Positions 1-6,922 of a DNA stretch of 28,366 nt are shown here, in pieces. Each line of letters starts with the position of its first letter. The first letter of the stretch is position 1. The notes under the pieces were generated by a model that worked only from the letters and a program-made list of their open reading frames with translations, had not been told where the DNA came from and searched no databases. The DNA is from CAYUQT01 sp964596165 (GTDB taxonomy: Bacteria > Planctomycetota > Phycisphaerae > UBA1845 > JAFGLZ01): contig CAZQTW010000075.1 of the NCBI GenBank assembly GCA_964596165.1, positions 1 to 28,366 on the forward strand, written 5' to 3'. The position numbers and the translations under genes are program-made.

Positions 1-1
1 G

Positions 2-859
2 GTGACGGTCTACGACTTCCGCGCCCGCTTCTACGACCCCACGCACGGCCGCTTCCTCCAACGCGACCCCGCCGAATACGCGGACAGCTACAACCTCTAC
101 CTGGCGATGGGCGGGAATCCGCTGAGGTGGAACGATCCGAGCGGAATGTTCAGCTATCCGCAGCTTCTTGTTACGACGGCAATCCAATCGATGATTGGCG
201 GGATAGTGGGAGGGACGGCGAATTGGTTCCTCAATGATGACTTCTGGGGCGGTCTTGGAGCCGGCGCTATCGGAGGCGCCGTGGGCGGACTTGCGGGTGC
301 CGGAGCCAACCTTGCCTTCGCATCGGCCAGTGGCCTCTTTGCGAAAATGGCGGTGGGGGGCATATCGGGGGGCACATCTGCTTTCGCGCAAAGCTACTCC
401 CAGAATCGGGATGTGGAGGCTGCGCTCACAGATGCGTTTTTCGGCACCATTGTCGGAGCTGGCACTGCGGGACTTGTGCGATTGCCTGCAGCCGCATCCC
501 GGTCCGTGTGGCGGCTTGGGTGGGGACTGCGCGGGCAGGTGATAGAGAAGGTCCTGGGGAAGAATACACCAAGCAATTATCCCGTAGTTGACCGATGGCT
601 GAAGGGAATCGCGACAAGCATCAAGAGCATCGATCTGAGGGGCAAGAGTTACCTTCAAGGGAACAAGCTCTACGACACCGTAGCGGAGTATATTGATGAC
701 ATAGCCACTTTTCGGGGCCGGCAGTGGGGCGGGTTGACCATTGAGGGGCAGGAAATCTCGGGTCGCGCACTGGATCTTGCGGTTCCTGAGGGCGCGGCTA
801 CTGGGTGGCAACGAACGATTCTCGAAAAACTGACTGATTATGCGCGAATCAGGGGGTGA
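2..859 (+). CDS. RHS-repeat protein C-terminus with CdiA-type nuclease toxin domain (5' partial)
   Basis: The frame is open at the window edge, so this is the 3' end of a larger RHS gene. Numbering from the first GTG, residues 1-48 hold the RHS core end signature (ARFYDP, GRFLQRDP, NLYLAMGGNPLRWNDPSG). Residues 55-160 are Gly/Ala-rich and hydrophobic, as in the linker or pre-toxin part of polymorphic toxins. Residues 181-285 resemble the CDI toxin restriction-endonuclease-like domain, with the stretches VDRWLKGIATSIKSIDL and GRALDLAVP, so a DNase toxin delivered by an RHS shell is likely. The frame stops with TGA just after a GGGGG run, and the C-terminal strand expected in the family lies in the -1 frame (see 851-885). 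The next gene looks like its immunity partner. The RHS identity is very secure. The exact nuclease class rests on remembered family patterns. Confidence 0.85.
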   Translation: MTVYDFRARFYDPTHGRFLQRDPAEYADSYNLYLAMGGNPLRWNDPSGMFSYPQLLVTTAIQSMIGGIVGGTANWFLNDDFWGGLGAGAIGGAVGGLAGAGANLAFASASGLFAKMAVGGISGGTSAFAQSYSQNRDVEAALTDAFFGTIVGAGTAGLVRLPAAASRSVWRLGWGLRGQVIEKVLGKNTPSNYPVVDRWLKGIATSIKSIDLRGKSYLQGNKLYDTVAEYIDDIATFRGRQWGGLTIEGQEISGRALDLAVPEGAATGWQRTILEKLTDYARIRG

Positions 860-885
860 CTTTGAGGATTGTGGAGATTCAGTAA
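851..885 (+). other. Frameshift site at the toxin 3' end
   Basis: The toxin frame reads ATC AGG GGG TGA. Shifting back one base, or adding one G to the G5 run at 852-856, continues as GVTLRIVEIQ and ends at TAA 883-885, directly before the ATG at 886. The extra strand looks like the natural end of this toxin family. The cause may be a homopolymer error, a true inactivating mutation or a -1 slip. The sequence alone does not decide. Confidence 0.7.
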
Positions 886-1329
886 ATGAGATTCGCTAGT
901 GCGTTTCGACGGCATGGGCGGTTCTTCTTTCATGCGTGGTCCAGGACTATGGCACCGGCGTGGATTGCATCGGAGCCATATATGTGTGTCGCGGCAGAGG
1001 CATCGGATGCCGACTTGGGGCAGGCCGTGCTTAGGACGCTTGAGGGAACCAGGTTCGACCTAAGACACCCAGAGCAGTACGAATGGAAAGGGGTTGTTCA
1101 GCCCCTGCTGGACCTTGCTGGAACACACTCCTACTCAGCATTTGCCCGGGGTGCGGTGGAGTGCCAGGTCAAAGAAGAAGGTGGCCTGTTGCGGTTGACA
1201 CCCATGGTGAACCTTGGCGGGTCAGAAGGATTCGAGGAAAACACCGCATTGGCTTTCACGATTCCCGCAAGTTCGTCGCCGGAAGAGGTCGGCGCGGCCG
1301 TGCGGAAGGCCCTGGACTTGTCCGAGTGA
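886..1329 (+). CDS. Contact-dependent inhibition immunity protein (CdiI-like)
   Basis: This 147-residue protein has no signal peptide or obvious membrane segment and should be cytoplasmic. It carries a pattern remembered from CDI immunity proteins that accompany endonuclease toxins: a PAWIASEP-like start region, the W-K-G/LLDLAG block near the middle, SYSAFARGA, then LTPMVNLG, GFEENTALAF and a final SSPEEVGAAVRKAL helix. Its expected role is to bind and neutralise the nuclease domain encoded just upstream, protecting the producer and its siblings. The ATG follows the TAA of the frame-restored toxin without a gap, and a GGAG at 873-876 inside the toxin end is well placed, 9 bases upstream. This arrangement points to translational coupling of toxin and immunity genes. 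Confidence 0.7.
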   Translation: MRFASAFRRHGRFFFHAWSRTMAPAWIASEPYMCVAAEASDADLGQAVLRTLEGTRFDLRHPEQYEWKGVVQPLLDLAGTHSYSAFARGAVECQVKEEGGLLRLTPMVNLGGSEGFEENTALAFTIPASSSPEEVGAAVRKALDLSE

Positions 1330-1351
1330 TGAATGTGCGAACAGGAGGCGC

Positions 1352-1462
1352 ATGTCCGAGACAGCTATCGGTGAGGTGGTGCGGATGTACGCTCAGGACG
1401 CTGTCGACTTTGAAGTTGAAGGGACGCTATTCACACGGCGTGAGCAGGTGGAGCCTTATTGA
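1352..1462 (+). CDS. Small 36-residue ORF after the immunity gene
   Basis: The ATG at 1352 has a good AGGAGG-type site at 1343-1348 and starts 22 bases after the immunity stop. The product begins MSETAIGEVVRMYAQDAVDF and ends REQVEPY. The amphipathic start with YAQDAVDF is reminiscent of the N-terminus of small cytosolic proteins found near RHS/CDI toxin loci, but the rest is unrelated to anything I recognise. It may be the 5' stub of a longer gene cut by recombination, which would fit the broken genes just downstream. No function is assigned. Confidence 0.4.
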   Translation: MSETAIGEVVRMYAQDAVDFEVEGTLFTRREQVEPY

Positions 1463-1492
1463 CGGGTGTGGTGGCCGGTGTGGAACCGAGAA

Positions 1493-1541
1493 CTGATGGC
1501 TGACAACTGAACACTGAAACCTGATACCTGACGACTGATAA
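1493..1541 (+). repeat. Heptanucleotide tandem repeat CTGANNN x7
   Basis: CTGA occurs at 1493, 1500, 1507, 1514, 1521, 1528 and 1535, exactly every 7 bases, with three variable bases between. An eighth unit at 1542 is degraded (CTCG). The run lies between two genes and ends about ten bases before the ribosome binding site of the next ORF. Confidence 0.85.
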
Positions 1542-1563
1542 CTCGACGTCTGGAGGTCTTTCG

Positions 1564-1902
1564 ATGATACGGAATACAGGCGTATGCATGGCGGTGGTTG
1601 GGATCTCCGTTCTGGCGTGGTGCGGTGGTGCCTCGGGAAACTCGATGGTCGTTCGGCTGGTCAATCCCGGCTCGGCGACGGTGACGTCGGGTACGCCGTT
1701 TGAGCTGCGGGTGGTGGCCGACATCACGGACGTTCGCCTGTCGGCGGTGGCCTACGACCTGAGCGTGACCGGCACCGGCGACGCGCGGGCATGGCTCAAT
1801 GACCGCTCGGCCGACCCGAACGAAGTCAACGGCCTGACGTACATTTCGCAGACGCTGCAATTCCCGTTCGAAAACAACCTGGCGCACAACATCGCCGCAT
1901 GA
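1564..1902 (+). pseudogene. Truncated exported protein
   Basis: The ATG follows a GGAGG site at 1552-1556. Residues 1-26 form a signal peptide (basic start, hydrophobic core, Ala/Gly-rich end). Residues 28-70 (MVVRLVNPGSATVTSGTPFE and following) look like the first strands of an extracellular beta-sandwich, of the kind planctomycetes use in secreted proteins. The frame ends after 112 residues at AHNIAA, in the middle of what should be a longer domain, and no continuation shows in the other frames. A minus-strand gene remnant starts its stop codon only one base later. I read this as the 5' part of a secreted protein gene cut off by a rearrangement near 1890-1903. A short secreted protein is the alternative. 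Confidence 0.55.
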
Positions 1903-1903
1903 C

Positions 1904-2113
1904 TTAAGCAGTTGGCCCAGGGGAATGCAAGAACCGGCTTCCCCAAAGTCCGAAAGCCTTGCCTCTCGCCGCGTTGATGATCGCCTCATCCGCCAGAGAG
2001 ACGAGCTTGAGTCCGCGTCGGCCCGGCAGTCTGTAGATGCACTTGTAAACGCCGACGTCAAAGGGGTGACAAGGCTTCTCAAGTGTCGGTTTGATACTCC
2101 CGTCTTCGTGTAG
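1904..2113 (-). pseudogene. Possible C-terminal remnant of an unknown gene
   Basis: On the minus strand this stretch codes for about 69 residues including KPCHPFDVGVYKCIYRLPG and LVSLADEAIINAARGKAFG, then a stop at 1904-1906. Codon choice (many GTC, GGC, AAG, ATC, CTG, GCG) resembles the true genes around it. No start with a ribosome binding site exists: the only nearby ATG lies inside the GH20 gene in another frame. The segment is therefore best explained as a remnant of a larger gene. I do not recognise the family. Confidence 0.35.
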
Positions 2114-2117
2114 AGAA

Positions 2118-3245
2118 TTACCTTGCTCTTGGCGATGCATCCAGCCGCTCCATCGCCGCTCGAAAGGCAGCGGCCGCCTGCACAGCCCGCTCGGTTACCA
2201 GGGGCGGATCGCGCTGGCCCAGGAGCGCCCGCGCGAAGCCGCCCGGCTCAAGCACCCACGTCGAACAGAGATGCCCGAGCATGCGGTCGGTGGCATTGCG
2301 ACGCGAGCAGTCGATGAGTGCCCGCGTCGCTTCGACGCTGTTCCAGCCCGTGGGCCAGACGCGGAAGCCCTTGTCCTGGAAGTAGCGGACGGAGGGATAG
2401 TCCGCTCGTTTCTCATAATGCCAGTCGCAGATGATGATGTCCTTGGGAATCATATCGATCGCAGGCGCCGTGCCGTTCTTGCTGGCCGACCAGCCGTCGT
2501 ATTTCATGACGTTTCCGTCGATGAGTCGGTCGCCCCACATGAGCATGGCGACCTTCTTCTCGCCGACCAAGTGCCGGTGATAGTCGTTGATCGCCTTGGC
2601 GAGCACCTCGGCCGGGGTCTTATCCTTGCAGCGCTCGCACTGCTTGCTCGCGATCACCAGGATCTCGTCCATGCCGACATGAAATGCATCGGCCCCGAAG
2701 GCGTCGATCAGCTCGTCCATCAGGGCAAAGACGATCGGATTGACCTTCGGGTGCAGCGGGCACCAGCTGCGCAGTTGGGTCCATCGCTTGGTCGGCGTAT
2801 CGTCGGGGGGCTCTTCGAGTTCCCGGTACTGTGTGAGCAGCGGATACAGCGTGTGCCGCCAGGACTGATGTCCCAGGCAGTTCAACTGAGGGATCAGGCG
2901 GATTCCGTGCGCGCGACAGAGCCTGGCCAGATCCTGGGCATCGGCCCTGGTAATGAACTTGGTCTGCGTCAACTCGGGATGCGACTGATAGTCATAGTTG
3001 TACCCCACCTCCAGGACGATGACATTGACGCCCGAAGGCACCATGACCTTGACAATGGCCTCTTTGAGCGGAGCGATTCCCTCCGACCCACCTGCCAGTC
3101 CCCAGGCCATCACATGAACGCCGCGCCACTCCTTGTTCTTCGTTGCGGTGTTTCCGCCATTGTCCTCATCGCTTGCCCGGACGCTCGTTGACACGAGAAC
3201 GCACAGAATGGCGACTACCGCCCCCAAGGAATGCAATCGAATCAT
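2118..3245 (-). CDS. Exported family 20 glycoside hydrolase-like protein
   Basis: The chosen ATG at 3245 has a GGAGG site (3254-3258 on this strand) and yields 375 residues with a signal peptide at about 1-24. Upstream in-frame codons lack such a site. The fold follows the GH20 TIM barrel: an early strand (GVNVIVLEVGYNYDY), a second with LIPQLNCLGH at 117-126, and FHVGMDE at 188-194. Asp193-Glu194 corresponds to the catalytic Asp-Glu pair of beta-N-acetylhexosaminidases, where the Glu is the acid/base. The classical motif is HxGGDE and here one Gly is Met. A CERC pair follows the active site. The protein lacks the N-terminal GH20 domain of larger enzymes. Substrate is not shown, but removal of N-acetylhexosamine from glycans outside the cytoplasm is a fair inference. 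It is divergent from the YbaK-like gene. Confidence 0.75.
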   Translation of the reverse strand: MIRLHSLGAVVAILCVLVSTSVRASDEDNGGNTATKNKEWRGVHVMAWGLAGGSEGIAPLKEAIVKVMVPSGVNVIVLEVGYNYDYQSHPELTQTKFITRADAQDLARLCRAHGIRLIPQLNCLGHQSWRHTLYPLLTQYRELEEPPDDTPTKRWTQLRSWCPLHPKVNPIVFALMDELIDAFGADAFHVGMDEILVIASKQCERCKDKTPAEVLAKAINDYHRHLVGEKKVAMLMWGDRLIDGNVMKYDGWSASKNGTAPAIDMIPKDIIICDWHYEKRADYPSVRYFQDKGFRVWPTGWNSVEATRALIDCSRRNATDRMLGHLCSTWVLEPGGFARALLGQRDPPLVTERAVQAAAAFRAAMERLDASPRAR

Positions 3246-3403
3246 CAGTTGATCCTCCGCAGCTTGCCGATTGACTGTCAGCCGTTCGCCAAGGGACGAA
3301 GATCGGTCCCCACAGGAATCACCCTTCCTTCTACTTGCAAAGAGGACCCTACGGCTACTACAACCACGGGACAGGTTGAGGTCAAGTGGAGGTCGGGCCG
3401 GAA

Positions 3404-3916
3404 ATGAGACAGCCGGAAGTTCCGAGCACACCGGCCGTACATGCACTGCGGGCGGCGGGGGTTGAGTTTGTCCCCCATTTCTACGCCTATGTCGATCGGG
3501 GCGGTACTCGGGTGGCCGCCGAGGAGCTCCATGTGCCGGAATTCGAGGTCATCAAGACGATCGTCCTGGAGACGCAGGAGCAGGCCACGGCCAGGCACGG
3601 GATGCTCGTCCTGATGCACGGCGACCACGAGGTGTCGACGAAGCAGGTGGCGCGATTTCTGGGAGTCAAGACGATAGCCCCGGCTACCGAGGCGGGCGTG
3701 ACCAAGTACACCGGCTATCTGCCGGGCGGCGTCAGCCCGTTCGGCACGCGATCCGCGCTGCCGGTCTACGTCGAGGAGACGATCCTGATACTCGACCGGA
3801 TCTACATCAACGGCGGCAAGCGCGGTTTTCTCGTCGAGATCCATCCGACGGACCTGCAGCGGGTCCTGTCGGTGGTGCCGGTAAACGTGGGGATACCGAG
3901 GGAACGGCTGGAATAG
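3404..3916 (+). CDS. YbaK/EbsC-type aminoacyl-tRNA deacylase
   Basis: From ATG 3404 the product has 170 residues, the normal size for YbaK/EbsC proteins, with an N-terminal VPSTPAVHALRAAGV. A GGAGG at 3388-3392 precedes it, and the GTG at 3386 overlaps that site and is less likely. Family features are VAAEELHVPEFEVIKTIV, with Lys51 at the position of the conserved active-site Lys, then LMHGDHEVSTKQVARFLG, then the Gly-rich GYLPGGVSPFGTR loop and a final INGGKRGFLVEIHPTDL. Family members hydrolyse misacylated tRNA, classically Cys-tRNA(Pro), in the cytoplasm. The exact tRNA specificity cannot be read here. It stands alone, with a hairpin right after the stop. Confidence 0.9.
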   Translation: MRQPEVPSTPAVHALRAAGVEFVPHFYAYVDRGGTRVAAEELHVPEFEVIKTIVLETQEQATARHGMLVLMHGDHEVSTKQVARFLGVKTIAPATEAGVTKYTGYLPGGVSPFGTRSALPVYVEETILILDRIYINGGKRGFLVEIHPTDLQRVLSVVPVNVGIPRERLE

Positions 3917-3920
3917 GCAG

Positions 3921-3937
3921 CTTCCGGGATCCGGAAG
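3921..3937 (+). terminator. Hairpin after the YbaK-like gene
   Basis: CTTCCGG-GAT-CCGGAAG is a perfect 7-bp stem with a 3-base loop, four bases after the stop codon. No T run follows, so it is at best a weak intrinsic terminator or an mRNA 3' end protector. Confidence 0.5.
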
Positions 3938-4305
3938 AAATCGGTGAATCGCGTCACCAGGTTGAACGTCGATGGCACGTCATGGTGGTGTCGGGGCACT
4001 TGTGGAGCGTCAGGCAGCCGACATCGTTCGTACGTCGATGATTCCGGCACGACAAGACGCGGAAGACCGTCGGATTGAGGAGTCTGGGCCCAGGAGGCTC
4101 GACTTGCGGCCAGGTGTCCCGGCTCTGTGACACCACGACGCTCTCGTAAGACTGTTGCTTGACAGACTGAGTCCATAGCGGGACCATTCTAGGCTTGTCT
4201 GACGTGCGGAGAGGGGAATCCGAGGTGGTGGCGCGGTCTGAGGTGCTTGGGTTCCGAACACGCGGGCCGGACATCGGGTTCACGGTGATAGGCGAGGGTG
4301 GTTCG
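3938..4305. other. Intergenic region upstream of the cytochrome gene
   Basis: No gene is supported in this stretch. A perfect -35 hexamer TTGACA lies at 4159-4164, but no good -10 follows at 16-18 bases; the best candidate is CATTCT at 4185-4190. An in-frame extension of the cytochrome gene back to 4195 is possible but would destroy the signal peptide position. Confidence 0.4.
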
Positions 4306-6834
4306 ATGAAGAGATCATTTGTCCCCATGCGTTCCGGATGGGTCTCTTGCGTCTTGGCGGTTGCCTGTGCAGGGATCTGCCCTGCGGCGGCGCCAGTCAA
4401 GACGGGGAGCCAGGCGACGTACGTCCACTACATTCCGTTGTATGACGAGAAGGGCCAACTCCTCAATGCCAAGAGCAAGGTGCCCTTCAGCACGAAGGCG
4501 ACGTGCGGCAAGTGCCACGACTATGAGAAGATCTCCACCGGTTGGCATTTCCAGGCGGGGCTTCACGAGTCGCCGGCGGCCAGCCGGCCCTCCACGCAAC
4601 CGGCGTCACGATTGGGTGAACCGTTCTTCATGATCCATGCGGCGAGCGGCACCCAGATCCCGATGTCTTATCGCCAGTGGGCACAGAAACTGGGCACGAC
4701 GCCGACCGATTTGGGCATCAGCCCGTTGGAGTTCGCTTTGAAATATGGCGCGCATCTTCCGGGCGGCGGGATGCTCGAAAACACTCGCGACAAGAGCGGA
4801 AAGATTCAGCGCCTGACCGGTGACCCGTGGGACAAGACAGGCGTGCTCGAGATCGACTGCCTGATGTGTCACCTGCGAACGGGCTACTCACCCGATGTGC
4901 GGGCCTCGCAGATCAAGTCCAAGAACTTCAAGTGGGCGGGTACGACCGCGGCAGGCCTGGGTATTATCCGCGGTGAGGCGGGCAAGGCGGCCGAGTCCGG
5001 TGGCGAGGAAGAGGCGGGGGATACTTTTGAGAGAGAGACCCAGGGCGCAGCGGCCGGCAGCGGCGTATCGGTCGACGTGAACTATAATTCGGATACGTTT
5101 GACGCCGGCGGTTACGTCAGACTCGACATCACTCGTCACGCGCCGATTACGAACTGTCTGTTCTGTCACTACACCCGAACGAATCCGACGCAGGGAGGCG
5201 TGGACCACCATCGCATAACGGACATCCACTACGACGCCGGTCTGCGTTGCACCGAATGCCATAAGAACGGCATAGATCATATGATCACTCGCGGCGACGG
5301 CGGGCCGGAGGATCAAACGAGCAGCAAGGACAATGCCAGCCTGACGTGCCAGGGCTGTCACCGCCAGGGTCGCGCTGCCGCGCCAAAGGACAGCCATCCC
5401 GGTCTGCCGGAGTTTCACCTGAAGGTCATCAGTTGCACGGCCTGCCACTCGGGGCCCAAGCCTGGGTCGGAGGTCATCGCCGAGCAAACGTCGATCGCGC
5501 ACCATCTCGGAATTTCCACGGAAGACAACCTCGGGAAGCGGACCTCGCCGGCGATCTGGACGGCCGTATGGCGAAGAGACCCGAGCACGGGCAAGATCGG
5601 ACTCTATCGGTACGCCTATCCTCAGTGGTTCGGCAAGAAGGTCGACCAGAAGGTGACACCCTTGAAACTTGCGGCGGTTGAGGCGGCGGTCAAGGCAGCC
5701 GGTCAGGCGATTCAGGACGACGATAAGGACGGCACCCCCGAGATCGACACGGACGCGGAGATCGGTACGGTGCTGGCGGCGCTGGCCAAGGCGATTCCCG
5801 AGAAGGGTGCCAAGCCGGTGATGGTCGCCAAGGGGGGGATCTATGAAGCCGACGCTGCCGGCAAGGTCGCGTGGTCCGTCCATGAGGCGGGTCGGCCCTA
5901 CAGTTGGGCGACGGCACACCCCGTGCGTCCGGCCCGGCGGTCGTTGGGTTCGGGCGGTTGCACGGACTGCCACTCTTCCACCTCGCCGTTCTATTTCATG
6001 ACAGTCCGACAGGACGCCGGCCAGGGGCCGAAGGCGACGGTCAAGTCCCACGAACTGATCGGCGCGAAGGCGTCACTGGCGGCGATCGGCGGTTGGCGCG
6101 AAGGGTCGCTCAAGACGTGCTGGCTATGGCTTGTTCCGATCGTGGGCGTCGTGTGTCTGTTGCACTACGTGACGTTTGGTCCCAAGCGAATCGACGAGAA
6201 CGGCTCGAAGGAGCTGATTTCGCGATTCGATCTGATCGAGCGGTGGATGCACTTGGTGCTCATGGTATCGTGCGTGCTGTTGGCGCTTACGGGGTTGGGC
6301 TTCCTGCTGGCCAAACTGCCGAATGCGAGGGCGAGCATTTGGACCAGCCACAATGCGAAAGAGCTTCACGAAATCTGCGGATTCATCTTTGCGGCGGCCA
6401 CGGTGGTGGCACTGCTGCGGTGGTTCCGCACGGCACTGCCCGCCGCATACGACTGGGAGTGGGTGAAGGTGATGGGCGGCTATCTGTGGAACCGGGCACA
6501 TCCGCCGGCCGGCAAGTTCAACTTCGGGCAGAAGATGCTCTTCTGGGGCGCGATGGGACTGGGGCTGCTTCTCGGCATCACGGGGATCATGATGTGGGCC
6601 AAGCCCGGCGGCGATGACGGGTTGACGACGCTGGCCTACACGGTCCACGACGTCGCGGCCGTGCTCATGCTGATTCTGCTGGTCGCACACGTCTACCTGG
6701 CGACGATTGCCAACCCGGGCACGGTGGTCAGCATCTTCGCCGGCAAGGTATATCGTTATTGGGCGAGTTTCCACCACCCGAACTGGGTTAAGGAGGTGGA
6801 CGAGAAGGCCGGCCGACCAACGTCGGGCCATTGA
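4306..6834 (+). CDS. Seven-haem cytochrome c fused to a cytochrome b membrane domain
   Basis: Starting at ATG 4306 (GAGGG a few bases upstream) the protein has 842 residues and a signal peptide at 1-28. Seven CxxCH haem c sites begin at residues 67 (CGKCH), 185 (CLMCH), 284 (CLFCH), 315 (CTECH), 348 (CQGCH), 377 (CTACH) and 552 (CTDCH). After one membrane segment at about 605-625 comes a four-helix part like the FdhI/cytochrome b561 family (IERWMHLVLMVSC, HNAKELHEICG, VHDVAAVLMLILLVAHVYL), with His residues fit to hold two b haems. The layout suggests electron exchange between the membrane quinone pool and the periplasmic haem chain. No dehydrogenase or reductase subunit is next to it, so donor and acceptor are unknown. 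An Asp-rich D-x-D-x-D-G stretch at about 471-485 may bind calcium. It converges with a sensor kinase. Confidence 0.9.
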   Translation: MKRSFVPMRSGWVSCVLAVACAGICPAAAPVKTGSQATYVHYIPLYDEKGQLLNAKSKVPFSTKATCGKCHDYEKISTGWHFQAGLHESPAASRPSTQPASRLGEPFFMIHAASGTQIPMSYRQWAQKLGTTPTDLGISPLEFALKYGAHLPGGGMLENTRDKSGKIQRLTGDPWDKTGVLEIDCLMCHLRTGYSPDVRASQIKSKNFKWAGTTAAGLGIIRGEAGKAAESGGEEEAGDTFERETQGAAAGSGVSVDVNYNSDTFDAGGYVRLDITRHAPITNCLFCHYTRTNPTQGGVDHHRITDIHYDAGLRCTECHKNGIDHMITRGDGGPEDQTSSKDNASLTCQGCHRQGRAAAPKDSHPGLPEFHLKVISCTACHSGPKPGSEVIAEQTSIAHHLGISTEDNLGKRTSPAIWTAVWRRDPSTGKIGLYRYAYPQWFGKKVDQKVTPLKLAAVEAAVKAAGQAIQDDDKDGTPEIDTDAEIGTVLAALAKAIPEKGAKPVMVAKGGIYEADAAGKVAWSVHEAGRPYSWATAHPVRPARRSLGSGGCTDCHSSTSPFYFMTVRQDAGQGPKATVKSHELIGAKASLAAIGGWREGSLKTCWLWLVPIVGVVCLLHYVTFGPKRIDENGSKELISRFDLIERWMHLVLMVSCVLLALTGLGFLLAKLPNARASIWTSHNAKELHEICGFIFAAATVVALLRWFRTALPAAYDWEWVKVMGGYLWNRAHPPAGKFNFGQKMLFWGAMGLGLLLGITGIMMWAKPGGDDGLTTLAYTVHDVAAVLMLILLVAHVYLATIANPGTVVSIFAGKVYRYWASFHHPNWVKEVDEKAGRPTSGH

Positions 6835-6922
6835 TTGGACGGGTGGGTTGCCTTGACGGCCGTGTGCTGAATCGACGGGATGGGCAACGGATCCATGACG
6901 GCGTTTGGCCGACCGACGTTCG

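Noticed and set aside
2091..3191. Plus-strand open frame of 366 codons
   Set aside because: It is antisense to the GH20-like gene, whose catalytic motif, signal peptide and start site are clear.
4159..4190. TTGACA as the cytochrome promoter
   Set aside because: The -35 is perfect but no acceptable -10 lies at normal distance, so it is mentioned only in the intergenic entry.
4888..6051. Minus-strand open frame of 387 codons
   Set aside because: It is antisense to the cytochrome gene with its seven haem sites.
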